Program-made: the position numbers and the translations under genes | The notes under the pieces: generated by a model | Database searches by the model: none | Seen by the model: only the letters and a program-made list of their open reading frames with translations | What the model was told of the DNA's origin: nothing | DNA from: Nevskiales bacterium | Lineage (GTDB): Bacteria; Pseudomonadota; Gammaproteobacteria; Nevskiales; Nevskiaceae | Direction of reading: 5' to 3' | NCBI GenBank assembly: GCA_028698335.1 | Contig: JAQVDP010000017.1 | Coordinates: 34,653 to 98,652, forward strand | DNA: 64,000 nucleotides | Shown: in pieces, positions 46,463 to 57,535 of the stretch | Layout: each line of letters starts with the position of its first letter | Numbering within the stretch: position 1 is the first letter of the stretch

Positions 46463-47473
46463 ATGGGCGCCATCAACACCAAAATCCTGCTGGAATCGAA
46501 GGACCTGGAACGCTGTCCGTTCCCGATTCCGGTGGGCTGGTTCTTCGTCGACTTCTCGGAGAATCTCCAGACCAGCGAGATCCGCAACATCGAGATCCTC
46601 GGCCAGGAATGGGTGCTGTTCCGCAACGAAGGCGGCAAGGTCGGCATGACCGATCCGTACTGCCCGCATCTGGGCGCGCACATGGGCCACGGCGGCAAGG
46701 TCGTCGGTGACAACCTGCGCTGCCCGTTCCATCACTGGGAGTACAACACCGAGGGTTGGTGCAAGAACATTCCCTACGGCAAGATCACGCCGCCGATCGT
46801 CAAGAAGCAGGCGATCCTGCGCGCGCTGCCGGTGGTCGAGCGCTACGGCATGATCTGGGCGTGGTACCACCCCGAGTGCGAGGCGCCGCAGTGGGAGCTG
46901 CCGGCGATTCCGGAGCTCGAGGAGCCGGGTCACGTCAAGCCGCGCCGCGGCAGCTGGCCGGTGAACACCGCGATCCAGGAGATCGCCGAGAACGGCGTGG
47001 ACTTCGCGCATCTGAAGTTCCTGCACGGCTCTCCGGCGATCCCGCCGGCCGAGGTCAGCTTCGACGGCCACATCTCCAGCGTGAACATGGCCAACGGCTA
47101 CATCGTCGGCAAGGGCTACGGCCCGGGGCTGAACGTGTTCCACTTCACCCAGGAAGGCGTGACCGCGACGATGGTGTCCTACTCGGTGCCGATCACGGCC
47201 GAGAAGTCGCAGATGAACATGAGCTTCACCCACAAGGACTTCCCGGAAGGCAGCCGCGAGCTGGCGATCGCCAAGAAACTCGTCGATCACATGATCGGCC
47301 AGGCCGAGGGCGAGGAGAGCGCCGGTTTCGAGAGCGTCGATTTCATCGTCTGGAACCACAAGAAGTACCGTCCGAACCCGCTGCTGTGCGACGGCGACGG
47401 TCCGATCGTGCAGTACCGCAAGTGGTTCAAGCAGTTCTACGTCGCCGACCCGGAAACGTTGGCAAAGATCTGA
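46463..47473 (+). CDS. Rieske non-heme iron oxygenase
   Basis: 336 residues. N-terminal Rieske domain with ligands CPHLGAHMGHGG and CPFHHWEYNT (near residues 69-97); catalytic mononuclear iron site VDFAHLKFLHG (D-x2-H-x4-H, near 177-186). The size and layout fit single-subunit oxygenases such as KshA-type or sterol/hopanoid-modifying Rieske enzymes. Substrate unknown. GGAGG precedes the ATG. Not obviously nif-related; a terminator separates it from the downstream ferredoxin, its likely electron donor. Confidence 0.85.
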   Translation: MGAINTKILLESKDLERCPFPIPVGWFFVDFSENLQTSEIRNIEILGQEWVLFRNEGGKVGMTDPYCPHLGAHMGHGGKVVGDNLRCPFHHWEYNTEGWCKNIPYGKITPPIVKKQAILRALPVVERYGMIWAWYHPECEAPQWELPAIPELEEPGHVKPRRGSWPVNTAIQEIAENGVDFAHLKFLHGSPAIPPAEVSFDGHISSVNMANGYIVGKGYGPGLNVFHFTQEGVTATMVSYSVPITAEKSQMNMSFTHKDFPEGSRELAIAKKLVDHMIGQAEGEESAGFESVDFIVWNHKKYRPNPLLCDGDGPIVQYRKWFKQFYVADPETLAKI

Positions 47474-47534
47474 CGACAGTCCTGCCGCGCACAGTCCGGG
47501 GGGATGTGCGCGGCACGTCGTCGGCGTTGAGTCC

Positions 47535-47573
47535 GGCGCCTCCGTGGCCGAGCCGCAGAGGCGCCGTCTTTTT
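47535..47573 (+). terminator. Rho-independent terminator after Rieske oxygenase gene
   Basis: GGCGCCTC (47535-47542) pairs with GAGGCGCC (47558-47565), followed by GTCTTTTT. It lies between the oxygenase and ferredoxin genes. Confidence 0.85.
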
Positions 47574-47604
47574 AGGGTTTCGATACAGTTTTTCTGGTGG
47601 GCTG

Positions 47605-47928
47605 ATGGCAGAAGTACATGTGACGGATCGGGACGGCAATGTCAGCGCGGTCGACGCGCCGGGCGGTCGTCCGCTGATGGAAGTGCTGCGGGACGCCAAT
47701 CTCGGCGTCGAGGGCATCTGCGGCGGGGCGTGCTCCTGCGGCACCTGCCACGTCTACGTTGACCCGCAGTGGGCGGAGCGCCTGCCGCCGGCGGGCGAGG
47801 ACGAGCAGATGATGCTCGACGCGATCAAGGAATTCGTCGATGTCCGTCCGACCTCGCGCCTGTCCTGCCAGATCACGGTCGACGACAGCCTCGCGGGCAT
47901 GACCGTGGAGATCGCGCCGGAGGTCTGA
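47605..47928 (+). CDS. [2Fe-2S] ferredoxin, adrenodoxin/putidaredoxin type
   Basis: 107 residues with ligands in GICGGACSCGTCHVYVDPQW and RLSCQITVDDSLAGM (C-x5-C-x2-C-xn-C). The family includes electron donors to P450 and Rieske oxygenases, so it may serve the upstream Rieske enzyme. It could also be an IscX-type Fe-S assembly ferredoxin, but there is no isc context. The ATG at 47605 follows GGTGGG. It is located after a terminator and so probably has its own promoter. Confidence 0.87.
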   Translation: MAEVHVTDRDGNVSAVDAPGGRPLMEVLRDANLGVEGICGGACSCGTCHVYVDPQWAERLPPAGEDEQMMLDAIKEFVDVRPTSRLSCQITVDDSLAGMTVEIAPEV

Positions 47929-48083
47929 GGCGCCGGCCAAACCGTTCGAGCCCGAAGGGCGGGCCGCTGGTCGCGTCCGCGGTCGTTGCGGCTCAAGTTG
48001 CATCAGGATCGGGTCGATAGCGGGTGCGAACCCGCTGGACCTCCCCGCATGCCGCGGCGGGGCATAGACGTCGGAGAAACGCC

Positions 48084-48836
48084 TTGGATCTCGCAACGCT
48101 CATCGGCAGCCTGGGCGCGCTGGGCATCATCGTCCTGGCCATCGTCCTGGGCGGCAGTGCCTCGTCGTTCATCGACGCCCCCAGTGTCCTCATCGTCGTC
48201 GGCGGGACGCTGTTCGCCAATCTGATCAAGTTCCCGCTGGCGCAGACGCTCGGTGCGTTCCGCGTCGCCGGCAAGGCTTTCCGCTATAAGTCCGAGAGTC
48301 CCAGCGAGCTGATCGCGCTCGGCGTCGAGCTGGCGACGGTCGCCCGCAAGGACGGCGTGCTCGGGCTCGAAAGCATCGAGATCCGCAACGAATTCCTCAG
48401 GCGCGGCGTGCAGATGGTCGTGGACGGCCAGAAGCCCGAGCTGATCTCGCATGTGCTGTCGCGCGAGATCGCGCTGACGATCGAGCGCAACGAGCAGGGC
48501 GTGGCGATCTTCCGCGGCATCGGCGACACCGCGCCGGCGATGGGCATGATCGGCACGCTGGTCGGTCTGGTGCAGATGATGTCGAACATGTCCGATCCCA
48601 AGGCGATCGGACCGGCGATGGCGATCGCGCTGCTGACGACGCTCTACGGCGCGGTGATCGCCAATGCTGTCGCGGTGCCGATCGCCGAGAAGCTGGCCAG
48701 CCGCAACGCAGAGGAGCGCCGCAACCGCTCGCTGATCCTCGAAACCGTCGAGGCGATCCAGACCGGGATGAATCCGCGCGTGGTCGAGTCCATCCTCAGC
48801 GCGTATCTGCCCGACAACAAGCGCGCGGCGGCGTAG
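48084..48836 (+). CDS. Flagellar motor stator protein MotA/PomA-like
   Basis: 250 residues from a TTG at 48084, preceded by GGAGAAA. Four hydrophobic segments, two at the N-terminus (LIGSLGALGIIVLAIVLGG, IDAPSVLIVVGGTLFANLI) and two around 150-200 (GDTAPAMGMIGTLVGLVQMM, AMAIALLTTLYGAVIANAVA). The sequence is closer to PomA/MotP-type (Na+-linked) than to E. coli MotA, by its short length and N-terminal pattern. It is coupled to the next gene with a 10-nt gap. The flagellar genes proper are not in the window. Confidence 0.88.
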   Translation: MDLATLIGSLGALGIIVLAIVLGGSASSFIDAPSVLIVVGGTLFANLIKFPLAQTLGAFRVAGKAFRYKSESPSELIALGVELATVARKDGVLGLESIEIRNEFLRRGVQMVVDGQKPELISHVLSREIALTIERNEQGVAIFRGIGDTAPAMGMIGTLVGLVQMMSNMSDPKAIGPAMAIALLTTLYGAVIANAVAVPIAEKLASRNAEERRNRSLILETVEAIQTGMNPRVVESILSAYLPDNKRAAA

Positions 48837-48846
48837 CGGGGCGCCG

Positions 48847-49725
48847 ATGTCGGTCTTGCCTGGGGGCGAAAGCCCATCCGCTGCGGCCAGCGGCACGCCG
48901 GCATGGGTGGTGACCTTCGCCGATCTGATGTCGCTGCTGCTGGCGTTCTTCGTCCTGCTGTTCTCGTTCTCCGAGATCGACAAGCAGAAGTTCAAGGAAC
49001 TGGCGGGGTCGCTGCGCGACGCCTTCGGCGTGCAGGCCGAGGTGCGGGCGTCGCAGACGCCGATCGGCAACGAGATCATCGCCCGCGAGTTCAGCCCGGC
49101 GATGACCACCCCGACCGCGCTCAATGAAGTGCGCCAGTCCAGCACCACCATCGTGTCCCGCGTCGGCGCCGATGACGAGGCGCTCAAGCGGCAGCTGCGC
49201 GAGCAGGAGCGTCAGCGCATCCGCGAGCAGATCGCCCGCGACGCCGCGGCGGTACGCGAGCTGCTGGCCGACGAGATCGACGCCGGCCTGGTCGAGACCA
49301 TCGACGACGGCGAGCGCCGCGTGATCGTGCGCATTCTCGAGCGCGGGTCGTTCCCGTCGGGCAGTGATGCCCTGCGTCCGGAGTTCCTGCCGGTGCTGGA
49401 AAAGATCGGCCGTACCCTGGCGACGATGGACGGCATGATCCTGGTGTCCGGGCACACCGACGACGTTCCGATCCGCACGCAGCGCTTCCGCTCGAACTGG
49501 GAGCTGTCCGCGGCTCGCGCGGTGACGGTGATGCAGACGGTGCAGCAGGCCAGCGGCCTGCCGGATGCCCGGTTCCGGCTCGAAGGCTACGGTGACACCC
49601 ATCCGGTGGTGCCGAACGACTCGGCGGCGGCGCGCGCCCGCAACCGCCGGGTCGAGATCGTGCTCGAACGCCGGCCCGCCGCCGGCCCGGACACGGATGA
49701 GCCGGTCGACGAGGTCGGCGGCTGA
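48847..49725 (+). CDS. Flagellar motor stator protein MotB/PomB-like
   Basis: 292 residues. One N-terminal membrane helix with the ion-binding Asp in VVTFADLMSLLLAFFVLLFS; a plug-like segment; a long charged coil (EALKRQLREQERQRIREQIA); and an OmpA-type peptidoglycan-binding domain (ILVSGHTDDVPIRTQRFRSN, then ARNRRVEIVLERR). Forms the stator with the MotA-like neighbour. Ion type cannot be settled by sequence alone. Confidence 0.88.
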   Translation: MSVLPGGESPSAAASGTPAWVVTFADLMSLLLAFFVLLFSFSEIDKQKFKELAGSLRDAFGVQAEVRASQTPIGNEIIAREFSPAMTTPTALNEVRQSSTTIVSRVGADDEALKRQLREQERQRIREQIARDAAAVRELLADEIDAGLVETIDDGERRVIVRILERGSFPSGSDALRPEFLPVLEKIGRTLATMDGMILVSGHTDDVPIRTQRFRSNWELSAARAVTVMQTVQQASGLPDARFRLEGYGDTHPVVPNDSAAARARNRRVEIVLERRPAAGPDTDEPVDEVGG

Positions 49726-49839
49726 CCCAGGTCAGTGTCCGGCCGGCTCCCGTTTGCGAGGCTTGAACGTGGGGAGGGCCGCCACGGCCTGTGGCGTGCA
49801 CGTCGTCCCGTTCATGTACCAGCATTCAGGAGCGGAACA

Positions 49840-50247
49840 ATGAAAACGAACGCATGGGGTGCCGTAGGGGTGATCGTCGCCGTATGGATCGGCGGCTGCG
49901 CGCATGTGCAGGAGCCGTCGCGGGAGCCGTCGCGGGAAGACACGGCAATGTCCGCCGGGGCCCCGGCAGCGCTCGACGGCGCGGCGCTGGCCGAGTCCAA
50001 GGAGTGCATGTCCTGTCACAGCGTCGAGGTCGACAAGATCGGGCCGGGTTTCCGCAATGTCGCGCGGCGCTTCGCCGATCTCAACAACGGCCGCGAGCTG
50101 TTGGTGAACGTCATCCGCACCGGAACCGACTCGGCGACCGCATTCTGGCACTGGGGCAGCATCAAGATGCCGTCCGATGCGTCGCGGGCGCCGGTCAACG
50201 AGGCCGAGGCCAACGCGCTGGTCGACTACATCTTCAGCCTGAAATAG
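49840..50247 (+). CDS. Class I c-type cytochrome, probable lipoprotein
   Basis: 135 residues. The N-terminus MKTNAWGAVGVIVAVWIGGC has a lipobox-like WIGGC, suggesting a lipid-anchored periplasmic form. The heme site is CMSCHSVEVDKIGPGFRNVA, and the axial Met may be in SIKMPSDASR. Resembles cytochrome c551-type domains, fused to a Pro/Glu linker (PSREPSRED). Substrate partners not evident. Confidence 0.8.
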   Translation: MKTNAWGAVGVIVAVWIGGCAHVQEPSREPSREDTAMSAGAPAALDGAALAESKECMSCHSVEVDKIGPGFRNVARRFADLNNGRELLVNVIRTGTDSATAFWHWGSIKMPSDASRAPVNEAEANALVDYIFSLK

Positions 50248-50286
50248 GCGGCCGCGGCGCGCGGGCGTACGGTCATCGGGGCTCGC

Positions 50287-50874
50287 ATGGCGCTGCGTAT
50301 TCCGATCTTTCCACTGGGCACCGTGCTGTACCCCGGCGGTCGCCTGCGTCTGCACATCTTCGAGCCGCGCTACGTCGTGATGACCCAGCGCTGTCTGGGC
50401 GAGGACTCGGTGTTCGGCGTCAGCCTGATCCTCGACGGCCGCGAGGTCGGCCAGCCGGCGGTTCCGCATGCGCTGGGCTGTACCGCGCGTATCGTCGACT
50501 GGGCGCAGATCGAGCCGGGGCTGTACGCGCTGACCGCGGTCGGCGAGTCGGCGTTCCGGATCCTGCGGCGTGAGGTGATGGCCGACGGCCTGACCGTGGC
50601 GGACGTCGAGATCCTGCCGCCGCCGGCCCCGCAGCCGGTGCCGGAGGTCCATGCGCCGCTGGTGCGCCTGCTGCAGCAGCTGATCGAACAGCCCGGGGCC
50701 GAGCCGCTGGTGCCGCCGCTGCGGCTGGATGAGGGCGGCTGGGTGGCGCAGCGTCTTGCTGAACGTCTGCCGCTGCCCGCGGCCGCACGCCAGCGCGTGC
50801 TCGAAAGCACCGACGCGGAGGAACAGCTCGCGGTGGTGGCGGCGGCGCTGGCGGGTTTGCGCAGGGGCGGCTGA
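50287..50874 (+). CDS. LON peptidase substrate-binding domain protein
   Basis: 195 residues. The N-terminal LON domain starts LRIPIFPLGTVLYPGGRLRL and HIFEPRYVVMTQRCLGED. There is no ATPase or protease part. Stand-alone LON-domain proteins are widespread; some bind thalidomide-like ligands in other kingdoms, but the bacterial function is unknown. 39 nt after the cytochrome gene. Confidence 0.85.
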   Translation: MALRIPIFPLGTVLYPGGRLRLHIFEPRYVVMTQRCLGEDSVFGVSLILDGREVGQPAVPHALGCTARIVDWAQIEPGLYALTAVGESAFRILRREVMADGLTVADVEILPPPAPQPVPEVHAPLVRLLQQLIEQPGAEPLVPPLRLDEGGWVAQRLAERLPLPAAARQRVLESTDAEEQLAVVAAALAGLRRGG

Positions 50875-50900
50875 GCGCGACGGCGCCCAGCCGCGCGCGA

Positions 50901-52760
50901 TCAGAACATCTGCGTCGAGGTGGGGTCGACCTTCTCGCGCGTCACCGCGTTGCGCGACGGGATCCAGTCGCCGGTGATCATCTGCTCGTAGGCCATGCCG
51001 GGGCCGACCATCGGGTAGACCGAGGCCATCGGGTCGATGATGACCTCGAGGAAGGCCGGACCGTCGAACTCGACGAATTCGCGCACGACGCGGTCGAGGT
51101 CGTCCTTGTTGTCGACGCGTTTGGCGAACGCGTAGCCGTCGGCTTCGGCGGCCTTGACGAAGTCCTTGCGGTGCAGCGACTTGTCCGAGCCGGAGAAGCG
51201 CGACTCGAAGAACAGGCGCTGCCACTGCTTGACCATGCCGTCGCCGTAGTTGTTGAGCACCACGATCTTGACCGGCGTGTTGTAGGTGGTCGCCGTCTCC
51301 AGCTCGCCCATGTTCATGCGGATCGATGCGTCGCCGTCGATGTCGATGACGATCCGGTCCGGATGCGCGAACTGCGCGCCGATCGCGGCCGGCAGGCCGA
51401 AGCCCATCGTGCCCATCGAACCTGAGGTCAGCCACAGGCGCGGCTGCTTGAAGTCGAAGTACTGCGCGGCCCACATCTGGTGCTGGCCGACGCCGGTGGC
51501 GACGATCGCCTCGCCCTTGGTGATGCGGTTGATCGCCTCGATCACCGCGTGCGGCTGGATGTGCTCGCCGCCGCGCTCGTAGTTCATCGCGTAGGTCTTC
51601 TTGAGATCCGCGATGTGGGCGTGCCAGTCGGCGTAGCTGCCGTCCTTCCGGGGGTCGAAACCCTGCTCCCGGGCGTGGGCGAACAGCTTGTCCAGCGCCG
51701 GCACCAGTTCGCCGACGTGGTGCCAGTGCACGCGCTTGACCTTGTTGATTTCGGAGGCGTCGACGTCGAGGTGGGCGATCCACTTGGCGCCGCGGGCGAA
51801 CTTGCCCGGCACGCCGGCGACGCGGTCGTCGAAGCGCGCGCCGACCGCGATCAGGAAATCGCAGTCATCGGTCGCGTAGTTGGCGAAGGCCGTGCCGTGC
51901 ATGCCGAGCATCTGCAGGCACAGCGGATCGGTGGTGTCGACGGCGCCGATGCCCATCAGCGTGGTCGTCACCGGAATGCCGAAGGTTTCGGAGAAGCGGC
52001 GCAGCGACTCGGCGGCACCGCCGTGGATCACGCCGCCGCCGGCGTAGATCAGCGGCCGCTTGGACTGGCGCAGCATCTCGTGGAAGTTCGCCGCGGCGTC
52101 GTCGCTGACCAGGTTGTCCTGCACCGCCTTCAGGCGCGCGCGGTAGCCGGGGATCGGCAGCGTGGTCTGGCCGTCGAAGGGGCCGCTCCAGTTCTGCACG
52201 TCCTTGGGGATGTCGACCACGACCGGGCCCGGCCGGCCGGTGCGCGCGATCTCGAACGCGGTGCGCACGGTGGCTTCGAGCTTCTTCGGGTCGGTGACCA
52301 GGAACACATGCTTGGCCGCCGCGCCCATGATCGAGCTGATCGGCGCCTCCTGGAAGGCGTCGGTACCGACGGCGCCGGTCGGCACCTGGCCGCAGATCAC
52401 GACCATCGGGATCGAGTCGGCCATGCAGTCGCGCACCGGGGTGACGGTGTTGGTCGCGCCCGGGCCGGAGGTGACCAGGCAGACGCCGACCTTGCCGGAG
52501 GCGCGCGAGTAGCCGGCGGCCATGAAGCCGGCGGCCTGCTCGTTGGCCGGCACGATCAGCTGCATCGGGTCGATGGCGCCTTCGCTGCCGTTCTCGCGGT
52601 TGTAGCGGAAGATCGCGTCGTAGGTCGGGAGGATCGCGCCGCCGGAATAGCCGAAGACGACGCCGACACCCTCATCCGCCAGGATCTGTACGACCGTTTC
52701 GGCACCGGTCATGGTCTTTCCGGTCAGGGGATGTGCAGGGGGCTTGGCAACGGCATTCAT
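50901..52760 (-). CDS. ilvI: Acetolactate synthase large (catalytic) subunit
   Basis: 619 residues, ThDP-dependent synthase for valine, leucine and isoleucine. Features: the activating Glu region GYSGGAILPTYDAIFR, FAD/quinone-binding core, and ThDP motif IDGDASIRMNMGELETATTY. It begins MNAVAKPPAHPLTGKTMTGA, preceding the first conserved block. It lies on the minus strand, with its start 106 nt from the divergent ilvH start, in contrast to the usual ilvIH operon. ilvI is an informal name; ilvB would also fit. Confidence 0.92.
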   Translation of the reverse strand: MNAVAKPPAHPLTGKTMTGAETVVQILADEGVGVVFGYSGGAILPTYDAIFRYNRENGSEGAIDPMQLIVPANEQAAGFMAAGYSRASGKVGVCLVTSGPGATNTVTPVRDCMADSIPMVVICGQVPTGAVGTDAFQEAPISSIMGAAAKHVFLVTDPKKLEATVRTAFEIARTGRPGPVVVDIPKDVQNWSGPFDGQTTLPIPGYRARLKAVQDNLVSDDAAANFHEMLRQSKRPLIYAGGGVIHGGAAESLRRFSETFGIPVTTTLMGIGAVDTTDPLCLQMLGMHGTAFANYATDDCDFLIAVGARFDDRVAGVPGKFARGAKWIAHLDVDASEINKVKRVHWHHVGELVPALDKLFAHAREQGFDPRKDGSYADWHAHIADLKKTYAMNYERGGEHIQPHAVIEAINRITKGEAIVATGVGQHQMWAAQYFDFKQPRLWLTSGSMGTMGFGLPAAIGAQFAHPDRIVIDIDGDASIRMNMGELETATTYNTPVKIVVLNNYGDGMVKQWQRLFFESRFSGSDKSLHRKDFVKAAEADGYAFAKRVDNKDDLDRVVREFVEFDGPAFLEVIIDPMASVYPMVGPGMAYEQMITGDWIPSRNAVTREKVDPTSTQMF

Positions 52761-52810
52761 GAGTGGGGGCGGGGGGTCCGGATTGAAAAAAGCAGGTGAT
52801 GTTAGCTTGA

Positions 52811-54457
<1,647 letters not shown>

Positions 54458-54544
54458 AGCCGAACCGCGTGCGGGACCCCGGCGTCGAAAAGGGCGCCGC
54501 CCCGAGAACGGGGTCCATACGCCGTTAGCGGCCAGCCGATCTGT

Positions 54545-54577
54545 CATAAGGGCGCCTTCGGGCGCCCTTATGTTTTT
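54545..54577 (+). terminator. Rho-independent terminator after ilvC
   Basis: CATAAGGGCGCC (54545-54556) and GGCGCCCTTATG (54561-54572) form a 12-bp stem with a TTCG loop, followed by TTTTT. Confidence 0.95.
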
Positions 54578-54621
54578 GCAGGCTGGACAGTAAGCTACGC
54601 GCAATACTTGAGAGGTCGACG

Positions 54622-55389
54622 ATGGATCAGACCACGGACGTCAAAACGCGCCGCAAGGGCATCTACCTGCTGCCGAACCTGTTCACCACCGGCACGCTGT
54701 TCGGCGGCTTCTTCGCCATCGTGCAGGCGATGAAGGGCAACTTCGAGGCCGCTTCCGCCGGCATTCTCGCGGCGATGATCGCCGACGGGCTTGACGGCCG
54801 CATCGCGCGCCTGACCCACACGCAGAGCGACTTCGGCAAGGAATACGACTCGCTGTGCGACATGGTCGCCTTCGGCGTCGCCACCGCGGTGGTGATGTAC
54901 GCATTCAGCCTGCATTACCTGTCGGAGTACCGCTGGCTCGGCGGCAAGCTCGGCTGGGCGCTGGCGTTCCTGTTCACCGCCTGCGCCGCGCTGCGGCTGG
55001 CGCGGTTCAACGTGCTGACCGCGATCGCCGGCAGCGACAAGGATTTCTTCGGGCTGCCGAGTCCGTCGGCGGCGGCCACCGTCGCGTTCTTCGTCTGGGC
55101 CGCCGACACCTGGGGTTTCAGCGGCGAGACGCTGATCATCCCCAGCGCGGTGATCACCATCGCCTGCGCGCTGCTGATGGTCAGCAACGTGCGCTACAAC
55201 AGCTTCAAGCAGGTCAAGCTGTCGCGGCGCGGCCCGTTTCTGTACATGGTGCTGTTCATCGGCATGTTCACGCTGGTGCTGATCGATCCGCCGCGCGTGC
55301 TGTTCGTCGTGTTCTTCGCCTATACGCTGTCCGGGCCGGCGCTGGCCCTGTGGGCGCGCTACCAGCGGCGTTCCAGCGCCGCCGCCTGA
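54622..55389 (+). CDS. pssA: CDP-diacylglycerol-serine O-phosphatidyltransferase
   Basis: 255 residues, integral membrane enzyme of phosphatidylethanolamine synthesis. The CDP-alcohol phosphotransferase motif (D-G-x2-A-R-x8-G-x3-D-x3-D) is present in ADGLDGRIARLTHTQSDFGK and EYDSLCDMV. Six to eight hydrophobic helices are seen. Position between ilvC and leuA is common in beta- and some gammaproteobacteria. Confidence 0.93.
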   Translation: MDQTTDVKTRRKGIYLLPNLFTTGTLFGGFFAIVQAMKGNFEAASAGILAAMIADGLDGRIARLTHTQSDFGKEYDSLCDMVAFGVATAVVMYAFSLHYLSEYRWLGGKLGWALAFLFTACAALRLARFNVLTAIAGSDKDFFGLPSPSAAATVAFFVWAADTWGFSGETLIIPSAVITIACALLMVSNVRYNSFKQVKLSRRGPFLYMVLFIGMFTLVLIDPPRVLFVVFFAYTLSGPALALWARYQRRSSAAA

Positions 55390-55501
55390 GCGCGGATCGC
55401 GGCCGGGCCCACGCCGTTCGGCCGTGGAACGGGCGCGTGCGTCGGCGCACGCGGGGCGTCAGGGGTATCCCCCTTGCGCGAATTGCTCTATAGTCGCGGC
55501 C

Positions 55502-55597
55502 ATGTTCTCAGCACCCGGCCATGTGATTCCGACTGCCGCGACCTCCGTCGCGCCGCCGGCCGTGCTGCGTTCGCTCAAGCTGCTACTTCTGCCGTAA
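55502..55597 (+). CDS. Leu-rich leader peptide upstream of leuA (attenuator)
   Basis: A 31-residue reading frame ends [14 protein letters not shown], with five of its last seven residues leucine in a run of CTC, CTG, CTA, CTT and CTG codons, two of them rare at this GC. A -10-like TATAGT lies at 55489-55494, only 7 nt before the ATG, so the transcript may be leaderless. The stop codon lies in the loop of a 7-bp stem (TTCTGCC 55587-55593, GGCAGAA 55598-55604). This is how leucine-dependent attenuation is organised for leuA, but no clear terminator hairpin with T tract was found before leuA at 55722. Confidence 0.62.
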   Translation: MFSAPGHVIPTAATSVAPPAVLRSLKLLLLP

Positions 55598-55604
55598 GGC
55601 AGAA
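55587..55604 (+). promoter_or_regulatory. Stem-loop overlapping the leader-peptide stop codon
   Basis: TTCTGCC and GGCAGAA form a perfect 7-bp stem with a GTAA loop that contains the leader stop codon. A ribosome stalled at the Leu codons would keep it from forming. Its place in an attenuation mechanism is inferred. Confidence 0.5.
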
Positions 55605-55721
55605 CATACGCGCTCGGCCGCACGGGGCCCATACCGTGCAAACCACCACAGATTTCCATTCTTCGCAGCCGCCGAAGGCGCCATGCCGCGCCCGCGGTCT
55701 GTCCGAAACAAGGTTTCCATC

Positions 55722-57428
55722 ATGAGCATGTTGAAAGATCCATCGCGCAAATACCGTCCCGTGGAGCCGGTGCGCCTGAGTGACCGCAGCTGGCCGGACG
55801 CGGTGATCACACGGGCGCCGGGCTGGTGCAGCGTCGATCTTCGCGACGGCAACCAGGCGCTGATCGAGCCGATGGACCGCGCGCGCAAGATCCGGATGTT
55901 CGAGCAGCTGGTCGCCGTCGGCTTCAAGGAGATCGAGGTCGGCTTCCCCAGCGCGTCGCAGACCGAGTTCGATTTCGTCCGCCACCTGATCGAGAACGAC
56001 CTGATCCCGGACGACGTGACCATCCAGGTGCTGTCGCAGTCGCGTGCACACCTGATCGAGCGCACTTTCGAGGCGCTCAGGGGCGCGAAGCGCGCGATCG
56101 TGCACATCTACAACGCCACCGCGCCGGTGATGCGCCGTGTCGTCTTCGACATGAACGAGGACGAGGTCGTCGAGCTGGCGGTGACCCATGCGCGCATGGT
56201 CAGGGATCTGGCCGCGCAGGCGCCGGAGACGGAGTGGACCTTCGAGTACTCGCCGGAGATGTTCTCGGGCACCGAGCTGGCGTTCTCCAGGCGCATCGTC
56301 GACGCGGTGACCGAGGTCTGGGCGCCGACGCCGGAGCACAAGTGCATCATCAACCTGCCGGCGACGGTCGAGCATTCGACGCCGAACATCTTCGCCGACA
56401 TGGTCGAGTGGATGCACCGGAACCTGGCGCGCCGCGATTCGATCGTGTTGTCGATCCATCCGCACAACGACCGCGGCACCGGCACCGCCGCCGGCGAGTT
56501 CGCGCTGATGGCGGGCGGCGACCGCATCGAGGGCTGCCTGTTCGGCAACGGCGAGCGCACCGGCAACGTCGACATCGTCAACATCGCCCTGAACATGTAC
56601 ACCCAGGGCGTGCATCCGGGGCTGGATTTCTCCGACATCGACGCGGTGCGGCGCACCGTCGAGCACTGCAACCAGTTGCCGGTGCATCCGCGCCATCCCT
56701 ACGTCGGCGATCTGGTGTTCACGTCGTTCTCCGGTTCGCATCAGGACGCGATCAAGAAGGCGTTCTCGGCGCGCCAGCCGGACGACATCTGGGAGATGCC
56801 GTACCTGCCGATCGACCCGAAGGACCTGGGGCGCAGCTACGAGGCGGTGATCCGCGTCAACTCGCAGTCCGGCAAGGGTGGCATCACCTATCTGCTCGAG
56901 AACGAGTACGGGCTGGTGATGCCGCGCCGCCTGCAGATCGAGTTCAGCCGGGTGGTGCAGGCGGTCACCGACGCCAGCGGTCGCGAGCTGTCCGCGGCGG
57001 ACATCTGGGACATCTTCGATACCCACTACCTGCAGGCACGGCAGCCCTACGGCTACGTCGCGCATCATCTGGTCGAGGATTCCACCCGCGACGAGGTGGA
57101 GCTCAGCACCGAGATCACCGTGGACGGCCGCGCCAGGCGCATCAGCGGCAAGGGCAACGGGCCGATCGACGCGTTCACCCACGCGCTGTCCGCGGTGGTC
57201 GGCGCGCCGGTCCGGGTGCAGGACTATCACGAGCATTCGATCGGCAGCGGTGCCGACGCGCAGGCGGTGACCTACATCGAGCTGAGCGTCGGTGACGGCA
57301 GCCGCACGCTGTTCGGAGCCGGGCGCGACGCCAACATCGTCACCGCGTCGATGAAGGCGATCCTGTCCGGAGTCAATCGCGCGCTGGCCGCGCAGGCAGC
57401 CGTGGCGGATAGCCGCCGCGTCGCCTGA
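55722..57428 (+). CDS. leuA: 2-Isopropylmalate synthase, long type (LeuA2-like)
   Basis: 568 residues. Makes 2-isopropylmalate from acetyl-CoA and 2-oxoisovalerate. Catalytic barrel: [20 protein letters not shown] and [22 protein letters not shown]-terminal LeuA_dimer regulatory domain ([18 protein letters not shown]) follows. The length and GNQAL motif mark the group distinct from the E. coli-type enzyme at 57536. The ATG at 55722 gives [20 protein letters not shown]; a start at 55683 is less likely. Confidence 0.93.
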   Translation: MSMLKDPSRKYRPVEPVRLSDRSWPDAVITRAPGWCSVDLRDGNQALIEPMDRARKIRMFEQLVAVGFKEIEVGFPSASQTEFDFVRHLIENDLIPDDVTIQVLSQSRAHLIERTFEALRGAKRAIVHIYNATAPVMRRVVFDMNEDEVVELAVTHARMVRDLAAQAPETEWTFEYSPEMFSGTELAFSRRIVDAVTEVWAPTPEHKCIINLPATVEHSTPNIFADMVEWMHRNLARRDSIVLSIHPHNDRGTGTAAGEFALMAGGDRIEGCLFGNGERTGNVDIVNIALNMYTQGVHPGLDFSDIDAVRRTVEHCNQLPVHPRHPYVGDLVFTSFSGSHQDAIKKAFSARQPDDIWEMPYLPIDPKDLGRSYEAVIRVNSQSGKGGITYLLENEYGLVMPRRLQIEFSRVVQAVTDASGRELSAADIWDIFDTHYLQARQPYGYVAHHLVEDSTRDEVELSTEITVDGRARRISGKGNGPIDAFTHALSAVVGAPVRVQDYHEHSIGSGADAQAVTYIELSVGDGSRTLFGAGRDANIVTASMKAILSGVNRALAAQAAVADSRRVA

Positions 57429-57535
57429 GTCCGGTCGGGGCATACCGCACCGGCCCGAAGCATTCCATAATGGGCCAGCAGCCCGGCGGGGCTACAGGCC
57501 GGTGCGGTCGTTCATCTTCTAAGCATGCAGACGCC

